Part shown: positions 43,103 through 49,399 of the stretch, in pieces | How positions within the stretch are numbered: position 1 is the stretch's first letter | Layout of the letters: the number at the start of each line of letters is the position of its first letter | Assembly: GCA_003576915.1 (NCBI GenBank) | Contig: QEVF01000027.1 | Location: forward strand, 1 to 49,399 | Direction: 5' to 3' | Length of the DNA: 49,399 bases | Source of the DNA: Planctomycetota bacterium | GTDB lineage: Bacteria > Planctomycetota > UBA8742 > UBA2392 | Program-made: the position numbers and the translations under genes | The notes under the pieces: model-generated | What the model saw: only the letters and a program-made list of their open reading frames with translations | Databases searched by the model: none | What the model was told of the DNA's origin: nothing

Positions 43103-44449
43103 ATGCGCGCAACGCTGTCGGTCTTGATGCTGGCGCTTCTCTTCGTTCCGGTGCTGGCGCAAAAGGGCAAGGACAAGCCCGCCCCTGAAAACGCCAAGGT
43201 TTCCCAGCTCAAACAGCAGATCGCCCTGGAACTGGGCGCCTTTGCCGACTGGTGCCTGAAGAACAAGTTCGGGGCCACCGCCAAGGCCGTGGCCGATGAA
43301 GCCTGCAAGCTCGACACCGCCAACAAGAAAGCCGCGGATGTGGCGGCCAAGGCGGGCGGCGAAGACTCGCAGGAGGCTGACGACGTCAAGGCCTTCGAGA
43401 AAAAGCGCGAGTCCGCGGGCAACAAGGTGGGTCCGCTTTATTGTGAGCTGTTCCTGCAGGGTCCGGCAAAGTCCCGCGCCGAGTTTGACCCCTTCATCGA
43501 GGCGGCCTTCCGCTGGGATGCCGACAACTCCGACAAATGGGTCGAGGCCAGCTACAAAAAAACCTTCGGCGAGAAGAACTACGCCATGGTCGTGGCCATG
43601 TTGACTGCCGCGCTTCCCCACCAGAAGGATGACTCCAAGCTTGCCAAGGGCTACCCGGAGCGCGCGAAAGTCCTGCGCGAGTGCGAGGCCAGGCTGGCCG
43701 TTGATTCGCCCCTGCTGCGCAAGGCGCGCAGTCACACGATGCAGTACTACCTCTCCCTGCCCAACGGCTGGAGCGCCGACAGGAAGTGGCCGGTGCTCGT
43801 GGCCGTGGAGGGGGCGGGCTGCAACTTCCGCGGCATGAACGGCGGCTACGGCGGCAAGGGCAACACCAGCTACATCGTGGTCACGCCCTGCAGTTTCTCC
43901 AACACCAACTCCCTCGAAGGTCAGGAGGGCAAATACCCCTATGCCAGGGAAGTCCTCGAAGAGTGGAACGGCAAACGCATGGACTTTGACGAGCCCGGCC
44001 TGCTGGCCGCCCTGGACGACGTCCGCGCTGATTTCAACGGAGAAGAGAAGTTTTACATCACGGGTTTCTCGGGCGGGGGCAACATCACCTGGCACTTCAT
44101 TTTCACCCATCCTGAGAAGCTGGCGGCGGCCGCGCCGGCAAGCGCCAATTTCTCGGGCCTGCGCGCCGAAGCCTCCCAGTCTCCGGCCAAAGAGACGCTG
44201 CCCATCAAGGTGCTCCAGGGCGAAGACGACGAGTATCGCAAGCCCGACAGCATCAGCCCCCTGGACCGCCAGTGGGAGTTTGCCAAGTCCATGCTGGAGC
44301 AGCACGGCTACAAAAACTGGACCTACGAACTGGTACCGAAAACGGGGCACTCGCCCTGCAACAAACAGGTGCTGGAGTTCTTCAACGGCCTGCGCGAGAA
44401 AAACGCCCCCGCGCCCAAAGGCGACAAGCCAAAGCCCTCCGGCAAATAG
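43103..44449 (+). CDS. Secreted alpha/beta-hydrolase (esterase-like)
   Basis: 448 residues with a signal peptide (RATLSVLMLALLFVPVLAQ). An alpha-helical, Lys/Ala-rich N-terminal region (about 25-210) precedes the hydrolase domain. Catalytic residues are visible: nucleophile Ser323 in ITGFSGGGNITW, Asp375 or Asp376 in LQGEDDEYRKP, and His416 in KTGHSPC. It is related in style to PHB-depolymerase- or feruloyl-esterase-like enzymes, but the substrate is not inferable. The C-terminal tail is Lys/Pro-rich. Its stop is 2 bases from the convergent copA stop. A GGGGGCCCCC palindrome and a TACTAT box lie upstream near 43053-43074. Confidence 0.82.
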   Translation: MRATLSVLMLALLFVPVLAQKGKDKPAPENAKVSQLKQQIALELGAFADWCLKNKFGATAKAVADEACKLDTANKKAADVAAKAGGEDSQEADDVKAFEKKRESAGNKVGPLYCELFLQGPAKSRAEFDPFIEAAFRWDADNSDKWVEASYKKTFGEKNYAMVVAMLTAALPHQKDDSKLAKGYPERAKVLRECEARLAVDSPLLRKARSHTMQYYLSLPNGWSADRKWPVLVAVEGAGCNFRGMNGGYGGKGNTSYIVVTPCSFSNTNSLEGQEGKYPYAREVLEEWNGKRMDFDEPGLLAALDDVRADFNGEEKFYITGFSGGGNITWHFIFTHPEKLAAAAPASANFSGLRAEASQSPAKETLPIKVLQGEDDEYRKPDSISPLDRQWEFAKSMLEQHGYKNWTYELVPKTGHSPCNKQVLEFFNGLREKNAPAPKGDKPKPSGK

Positions 44450-44451
44450 GC

Positions 44452-46641
44452 TCAGCTCCGGCCCTTCAGGCGGCGCAACTCGGCGGCCAGCCGCGCGCTG
44501 TTGATGGCGACGCTTAAATCGCTCAGCACCATGGCCAGGGCGGCAAAGCTCGGCGGCAAGAACACCCCGGCCCACACCAGCGCCCCCGCCGCCAATGGAA
44601 TTCCCAGCGTGTTGTAGATCAGGCTGAGGAACAGGTTCTGGCGAATGGCGCGCAGGGTGCGACGGCCAAGCTCCCGCGCCAGCAGCACATCGCTCATCTC
44701 GCCGCGCATCAGCACCAGGTCGCCCGTTTCCTTGGCCACGTCGCTGCCGCCCCCCACCGCCACACCGACATCCGCCTGGGCCAGGGCCGGCGCGTCGTTG
44801 ATGCCGTCGCCCACAAAGGCCACCAGCCCCCCCTGGCGCAGGCTCTGGATGCGTTCGAGCTTCCCCTTGGGTGAGACGCCGCCGTACACTTCATCCACGC
44901 CTACTTCGGCCCCCACGCGCCGCGCCGCCAATTCATGGTCGCCGCTGATCATCACGGTGTAGACGCCCGCCGCGCGCAAGGCGCTGACGGCCTCACGCGC
45001 TCCCGGCCGCACGGCATCCCGGAACCCGACTACGGCCCTGGCCTCGCCCTCGATGGCCAGCAGGCTGACGCTGTCGCCCCGCGTGCGCAGGCGCTCGGCC
45101 TCGCGCTCCAGTTCGCCGGGCAGGGCGATCTCCTGTTCCGCCAGCAGGGCCGGAGTGCCGAACACCAGCTCCTGGCCCCCGGCAACGATCACGCCTTTGC
45201 CCGCCAGCTCAAAGGCCTTCCCGCCCGTGCCTGATGGCGCGCCGTAGCGACGCGCCAGGGCCTGGCTGAAGGGGTGGCGCGAAGCCGCGGCAATGAGGGC
45301 CAGGGCCTCTTCGTTGGGCGCCCCCAGCCAGGCGACATCCGTGACTTCCGGGCGACCCAGCGTGAGCGTTCCGGTTTTGTCCAAGGCGAAGATGCGGGCG
45401 CGGGCAATCTGCTCCAGGGCGGCGCCGTTCTTCACCAGCAGGCCCCGGCGCAGGGCCGCGCCGCTGCCGATCATGACCGCTGCGGGAGTGGCCAGCCCCA
45501 GGGCGCAGGGGCAGGCAATCACGAGGACGGCCATGGCGTGCGTAACGGCGCGCATGGCGGCCGCCAGATCCATGCCGGAAAGCAGCCACCAAAGGCCGCC
45601 GCTGGCCAACGCCACGGCCACGACCACCGGCACGAAGACATTGCTGACGCGATCGGCAAAGCGCTGGATGGGCGCCTTGGCCTGCTGGGCTTCTTCGACC
45701 ATGCGCGTGATGCGGGCCAGGGATGTGGCGCCGCCCACGGCCACGGCCTCCACGTGCAGATGTCCGTTGGTGGCGAAGGTTCCCGCGCGCACCGCATCGC
45801 CGGTCTTGCGCGCCACGGGCAGGCTTTCTCCCGTGAGCAGGGATTCATCCACGTCGCACTCGCCCGCGGTCACCCGCCCATCCACTGCAATGCGCTCGCC
45901 GGCGGCTACGACAATGACGTCGCCCACCTTGACTTCAGCCGCGGGCAACTCGCGCCCGTCTGCCAGGCGCGCCTGCTCGGGCGCGAGTTCAAGCAAAGCA
46001 CGCAGGGCGCCCAGGGCCTGGCCTCGCGCCCGCGCCTCAATGTACTTGCCGAAGCGTATGAACACGGCAATCAGCGTCGCGGCTTCATGAAACACGGACT
46101 TCTCGAGACCCCGCGGCAGGGGCCAGTCGAAGATCGTCACAAGCAGGCCGAAAAACAGCCCCGAGGCCATGCCGATGCTCACCAGCACGTCCATGCCCAG
46201 GTTGCGCGCTCTCAGGGCGGCCCAAGCGCCACGGTAGTAGGTCGCGCCTACCGTCCACTGCAGCAGCGCCGCCAGGCCCAATGTGGCCCAGTCCCACCAG
46301 CCCCCATGCAGATGCACGAAGTGGCCCGCAATGACGGGGGCGCTGAGCACCACGCCCAGGGCGAACATGCGCAGCTCATGGCGCGCCGCCTTGGCCTGCT
46401 CGCCCGCAGGGTCGCGGCGCCCGGCCTGCTCTTCATCAACGAGGCGATAACCCGCGCGCTGCACCGCACCGCCCAGGACTTCGCGGGCCGGCAGTTGCCC
46501 CTCATAGCGCACCTGGACGCTGCCCGTGGCGAAGCTGGCCTCGGCCGCCCGGATGCCGGGCAGGGCGCAGAGCTGCTTTTCCACGGTGCGGGCGCAGTGG
46601 GCGCAGGTCATGCCATCGACTTTGAGTGTTGCGGTGCCCAT
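44452..46641 (-). CDS. copA: Copper-type P1B ATPase (CopA-like)
   Basis: 729 residues. A single N-terminal heavy-metal domain has GMTCAHC (Cys13, Cys16), followed by eight membrane helices including the CPC motif IACPCALG (Cys377, Cys379), the phosphorylation site DKTGTLT (Asp421), the SRHPFSQAL HP-type motif and GDGINDAPAL. Later helices carry the YN of SLIYNTLGIPLAAG and MVLSDLSVAINSARL, the P1B-1 pattern except that MxxSS reads MxxSD. This indicates Cu(I) efflux. No copZ or csoR lies beside it. A palindrome directly upstream may be its operator. Confidence 0.92.
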   Translation of the reverse strand: MGTATLKVDGMTCAHCARTVEKQLCALPGIRAAEASFATGSVQVRYEGQLPAREVLGGAVQRAGYRLVDEEQAGRRDPAGEQAKAARHELRMFALGVVLSAPVIAGHFVHLHGGWWDWATLGLAALLQWTVGATYYRGAWAALRARNLGMDVLVSIGMASGLFFGLLVTIFDWPLPRGLEKSVFHEAATLIAVFIRFGKYIEARARGQALGALRALLELAPEQARLADGRELPAAEVKVGDVIVVAAGERIAVDGRVTAGECDVDESLLTGESLPVARKTGDAVRAGTFATNGHLHVEAVAVGGATSLARITRMVEEAQQAKAPIQRFADRVSNVFVPVVVAVALASGGLWWLLSGMDLAAAMRAVTHAMAVLVIACPCALGLATPAAVMIGSGAALRRGLLVKNGAALEQIARARIFALDKTGTLTLGRPEVTDVAWLGAPNEEALALIAAASRHPFSQALARRYGAPSGTGGKAFELAGKGVIVAGGQELVFGTPALLAEQEIALPGELEREAERLRTRGDSVSLLAIEGEARAVVGFRDAVRPGAREAVSALRAAGVYTVMISGDHELAARRVGAEVGVDEVYGGVSPKGKLERIQSLRQGGLVAFVGDGINDAPALAQADVGVAVGGGSDVAKETGDLVLMRGEMSDVLLARELGRRTLRAIRQNLFLSLIYNTLGIPLAAGALVWAGVFLPPSFAALAMVLSDLSVAINSARLAAELRRLKGRS

Positions 46642-46656
46642 GGATGGAGTTTAATG

Positions 46657-46672
46657 CCGTAGTGAACTACGG
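46657..46672 (-). promoter_or_regulatory. Candidate operator upstream of copA
   Basis: A perfect 7-bp inverted repeat CCGTAGT-GA-ACTACGG ends 15 bases before the copA ATG, immediately before TTAAAC. It matches none of the CueR, CopY or CsoR consensus sites I know. The copA ATG lacks a ribosome site, so a near-leaderless mRNA is possible. Confidence 0.3.
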
Positions 46673-46738
46673 GTAGAAGCCCCTTGTTCCTCCGGTCGGG
46701 CATCGGCCAAACGTAGTAACCATCGGGCCAATGCCGGT

Positions 46739-46766
46739 TTGCGGTGCCAAGCGGCCTTGCTAGCCT
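46739..46766 (+). promoter_or_regulatory. Candidate promoter of the S41-like lipoprotein gene
   Basis: TTGCGG (46739-46744), a 16-base spacer and TAGCCT (46761-46766) lie 27 bases before the GTG start. Confidence 0.3.
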
Positions 46767-46793
46767 TGGCCCAACAGCCTCGGAGTCTGCCAC

Positions 46794-49091
46794 GTGCGTA
46801 CACTGATTTCGCTTTCCCTGCTGGCGGTGGCCTTCTGCATGGCTGCCTGCGCTCCTTCTGTCGCCCCTGCGCCGGCGCCCAAAACCACCGCCGAAGCGGT
46901 CGGCCGTGAACACGCTGAGGGCATGGTGGTGCAGGCCAACGGCAACGATGCTGAAGCCGCCAGGGCCGCAGCCAAGGCTGAGAAGGTAGAGGCCCTCAAG
47001 AAGCTGCTTGAGCGCCTGGGCAAGGCCGAAAGCCTCAAGGACGCCTTCAGCATCTCTGAAGAAATCGAAGACCTGGGCAAGGACGTCAAGGCCGAACTCG
47101 AAGCCGGCGTGGCGGCACTGCCGCCCGTGCCGCGGATTGCAGGCCTGCGCGCCCTCTACTCCGCCACAGGCTATGACGAAGCCGTCAAGGGCCTGCTGGC
47201 CCTCGTAGTGGCCGATGGCGCCAATGAAACCCGCGTCGCCGCCGCCGAAGTGCTGGGCACCCTCGCCAGCGAGCGCCACGCCGCCCTGCTGCGCGAGGCC
47301 GTTAACAAGCAGGTGTTCGAGCCCGAAGTGCGCGTGCAGCTCGCGCTTGCGCTCTGGAACAGCGCGCGCGACATCGAGGCCAAGAAGGTCCTGCGCTCCA
47401 TGCTGACCTCGGACAACGAGTCCTTCCGCATCGCCGCCGCGCTGGCCCTGGGCGAAACCCAGGACTTCACGGACGCCAAGCCCACGCTGGAGATTCTGGC
47501 CGGCGAGCCCACGGTGCGCGGGCGCGTAGCCAGGCGCATGCTCGAGTGGGAAAAGGAAATCAAGCGCCTCGAGGCCATTCTTCAGGGCAACACGCCGGGC
47601 ACGCCCAAGGTCGAGAAGATTGACACCCGCCTGCTGGACAGCGTCCAGTCCATGATCCAGGAACGCTACATTTATCCCGACGCCGTCAGCGGCCGCAAAC
47701 TCATCTATGCCGCGGCGGCGGGCATGCTCGATGGCTTTGACCCTTACACCTGCCTGCTGGAGGACCAGCAGCTTCGTGACGCCGCCGAAATCCAGCGTTT
47801 TGCCGTGCCCTCCCTGGGCCTGACTCTGGGCAAAGTGCGCATCCGCCCCACACGTAAAGAGCGCGTCACCGTCGTGCTCAGCGTGACCCCCGGCGGGCCC
47901 GCCGAGCGCGCCGGCATCCGCCCCCTGGACCGCGTCTTCCGCGTGCTGCGCGATGTCACCCTCGAGCGCGTCCTTGAACTGCGCGCCAACGACCGCAACC
48001 TGCCCGACGAAGACAAGGCCCTCCAGGCCCTGCCGCTTGACGAGGCCCTCTCGCGCTTCCGCGGCGCCCTGGGCCAGTCCTGCGCCGTCCAGTTCCGCCG
48101 CGAAAAGTGGCTGCTGCCGCGCTGGGTCCACCTGACGCACGAAGCCCAGAATATTGAGCCTGTGCTGGCCGAAACTCTGCCCGGGGGCCTTGGCATGATC
48201 CACGTTCATGAACTCAGTGCCAAGGCGCCAGACGCCGTGGCGCAGGCCCTGGCCGAGTTCAGGAAGGCCGGCGCCAAGGGCCTGATGCTGGATCTGCGCG
48301 GCATCAGCGGCGGCAGCGTCGAGGCTGCCGTGGCCGTGGCCGGCCAATTCCTGAAAAAGGGTACGCTCGTGACCACGCGCCTGGGCCGCAGCGAAACCTT
48401 GGCCCCCAAGGCCGAGTTCAAGACCGCTCATGACGCCCCCGAGCTGGCCCTGCCTCTGATTGTCATCACCGACAGCGGCACCGCCGACGCCGCCGAGATT
48501 CTCGCCGGCGCCCTCAAAGAGCAGGGCCGGGCCAAGACCGTGGGCAAGAAGACCTTCGGCCGCGCCCTGATGCAGGAACTCATCCCCCTCAGCGCACAGG
48601 AACTGGAAGCCGACGAGCGCAGGGCCGGCCTGCTGCTTACCGTGGCGCGCTACTACAGCCCCGTCAGCCAGTTGGCCTACTTCGACCGCGGCGTCGAGCC
48701 TGACATCCTGCTGGCCGAGCGCGACTTCGAGGGCTGGATTTACGACGAACTGGACGTGGCGCGGCGCGGCAACGCCTGGTCAGCCTACATGGACAAGCTC
48801 TTGGCCCTGCCCGCCGAGCAACTGGCGGAGCTGGCCCAGAGCGACAACCGCAAGCCTGAGCGCTACGCCGGCATCGAGGCCCTGCACCAGGAATTGAAGC
48901 TGCACTGCGACCTTGAGACGCTGCGCTTTGCCCTGCGCGAGGAACTGCGCGCGAGGCTGCGCGCTGCCGGCAAGCTCGCCAATCTCACGGACCTGCAGGA
49001 AGACGCCGTGTTCACCGGCGCTCTGCGCGAGCTGGCAAAGGCCGCCGGCATCGACCTGGCCAAGATCCCCGACTACGCCGTCCTTCGCTAG
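46794..49091 (+). CDS. Lipoprotein with HEAT repeats, PDZ and inactive-looking S41 peptidase domain
   Basis: 765 residues from a GTG. A lipobox (CMAAC) gives a lipid anchor. Regions in order: a charged coiled coil (about 45-105), HEAT-like helical repeats (about 120-265), the S41 N-terminal subdomain (VQSMIQERYIYPDAVSGRKL), a PDZ domain (about 345-470, SVTPGGPAERAGIRPLDRVF) and the S41 core (GAKGLMLDLRGISGGSVEAA to DSGTADAAEILAGALK and KTFGRALMQELIPL). In active C-terminal processing proteases the core reads SASAS...FGKG. Here Asp565 replaces the catalytic Ser and Arg590 the catalytic Lys, while Gln594 is kept. It is probably a pseudoprotease scaffold in the envelope. A hairpin terminator follows. 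Confidence 0.85.
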   Translation: MRTLISLSLLAVAFCMAACAPSVAPAPAPKTTAEAVGREHAEGMVVQANGNDAEAARAAAKAEKVEALKKLLERLGKAESLKDAFSISEEIEDLGKDVKAELEAGVAALPPVPRIAGLRALYSATGYDEAVKGLLALVVADGANETRVAAAEVLGTLASERHAALLREAVNKQVFEPEVRVQLALALWNSARDIEAKKVLRSMLTSDNESFRIAAALALGETQDFTDAKPTLEILAGEPTVRGRVARRMLEWEKEIKRLEAILQGNTPGTPKVEKIDTRLLDSVQSMIQERYIYPDAVSGRKLIYAAAAGMLDGFDPYTCLLEDQQLRDAAEIQRFAVPSLGLTLGKVRIRPTRKERVTVVLSVTPGGPAERAGIRPLDRVFRVLRDVTLERVLELRANDRNLPDEDKALQALPLDEALSRFRGALGQSCAVQFRREKWLLPRWVHLTHEAQNIEPVLAETLPGGLGMIHVHELSAKAPDAVAQALAEFRKAGAKGLMLDLRGISGGSVEAAVAVAGQFLKKGTLVTTRLGRSETLAPKAEFKTAHDAPELALPLIVITDSGTADAAEILAGALKEQGRAKTVGKKTFGRALMQELIPLSAQELEADERRAGLLLTVARYYSPVSQLAYFDRGVEPDILLAERDFEGWIYDELDVARRGNAWSAYMDKLLALPAEQLAELAQSDNRKPERYAGIEALHQELKLHCDLETLRFALREELRARLRAAGKLANLTDLQEDAVFTGALRELAKAAGIDLAKIPDYAVLR

Positions 49092-49101
49092 GCTTGGGCA
49101 A

Positions 49102-49137
49102 CCGCTGATGCCTGACCCGCCCGCGTCAGGCAGCGGC
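49102..49137 (+). terminator. Terminator hairpin after the S41-like gene
   Basis: TGCCTGAC (49109-49116) pairs perfectly with GTCAGGCA (49125-49132), extended outward by CCGC/GCGG. There is no T run. Between here and 49342 I see no gene; a weak TTTATT-16-TATGAC promoter-like pair (49259-49286) and a run of nine Gs (49301-49309) precede the next start. Confidence 0.5.
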
Positions 49138-49342
49138 TACGCCCGACTGCAGATTGACTTGCCCCCGGCGCGTCGGGAAAGCCTGACTTCCGGCAAAGAC
49201 AGACAAGCCGGACGTATTGATCTCTCGCCGCATCCACGCGTAGCCGTTTGCGCGAAAGTTTATTCAAAAATGTGTGCATGTATGACAACGGCGTGACACA
49301 GGGGGGGGGTAGACTTCCGCCAGATCCCAAATCGAGGGCATC

Positions 49343-49399
49343 ATGGCACAGCTCGCCAACGCCGATCTTCTCACCCTGCGTGACCTTTGGCCCTGGCTG
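49343..49399 (+). CDS. Partial gene cut by the window end
   Basis: The ATG at 49343 is preceded by GAGGG and opens an uninterrupted frame reading MAQLANADLLTLRDLWPWL up to the last base. Only 19 residues are visible, so no function can be given. The good ribosome site and promoter-like sequence upstream support a real start. Confidence 0.55.
   Translation, partial: MAQLANADLLTLRDLWPWL

Noticed and set aside
44935..46662. Plus-strand frames opposite copA
   Set aside because: copA motifs (GMTCAHC, CPC, DKTGTLT) fix the coding strand; the opposite frames have no domain.
46608..48431. 607-codon minus-strand frame opposite the S41-like lipoprotein
   Set aside because: Antisense shadow; the plus-strand protein has a lipobox, PDZ and S41 motifs.
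49301..49309. Run of nine Gs near the window end, considered as a phase-variation tract
   Set aside because: It lies outside any reading frame and a single homopolymer run is weak evidence; it could affect only promoter spacing.

Overview
The window is a chromosomal stretch of a GC-rich, Gram-negative-type (diderm) bacterium. It encodes an outer-membrane assembly protein (BamA) with a Skp/OmpH-like chaperone, the LptF/LptG lipopolysaccharide-export permeases, several lipoproteins and a small beta-barrel-like protein. The style (large exported beta-rich proteins, poly-Gly-Cys C-terminal anchor, ECF sigma factors, a GxxExxY remnant) recalls Planctomycetota, other PVC-related lineages or deltaproteobacteria. 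Taxonomy is inference only; no rRNA is present. Genes are tightly packed, no gap exceeds about 260 bases, and I see no prophage, CRISPR array or intact transposon.

Region 1 (1-6786): initiator tRNA-fMet, purN, a palindromic repeat, ileS and a Trm112-like gene on the minus strand; rpmH on the plus strand; then a ubiE/menG methyltransferase and the rplM-rpsI operon on the minus strand. Region 2 (6903-13376, plus): a hypothetical gene, then bamA, skp-like, a nitroreductase and aroC. Region 3 (13384-22135, minus): comEC and a zinc-ribbon membrane protein, an exported glycosidase-like protein with a C-terminal sorting signal, the overlapping lptF-lptG pair and accA. Region 4 (22273-32693, plus): two paralogous DUF4349 lipoproteins, a small beta-barrel candidate, an ECF sigma factor, a FecR-like membrane protein, a ChaN-like exported protein, glmM, tsaB and an aldehyde dehydrogenase, followed by a decayed GxxExxY element. 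Region 5 (32954-49399): a LOG-family protein (minus); thiL, tsaE, a 1053-residue exported protein and a second ECF sigma factor (plus); icd and a hypothetical gene (minus); pnuC-nadR and a secreted esterase (plus); a copper-type P-type ATPase (minus); a HEAT/PDZ/S41 lipoprotein (plus); and the first codons of a further gene.

Functional links: bamA with skp, and lptF with lptG, build the outer envelope. tsaB and tsaE both belong to tRNA t6A synthesis. pnuC and nadR together form a nicotinamide-riboside-to-NAD salvage route. Two ECF sigma genes lie next to envelope proteins, suggesting surface sensing.

Most noteworthy: (i) a 212-bp inverted-repeat element right after the aldehyde dehydrogenase stop codon carrying a truncated GxxExxY protein, and a comparable 100-bp palindrome of 9-nt units right after the ileS stop; (ii) an S41-family lipoprotein whose catalytic Ser and Lys are replaced by Asp565 and Arg590, i.e. 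a probable pseudoprotease; (iii) a DUF4349 pair beside a sigma factor and a membrane protein lacking the usual anti-sigma zinc motif; (iv) an initiator tRNA with an A29:U41 anticodon-stem pair.
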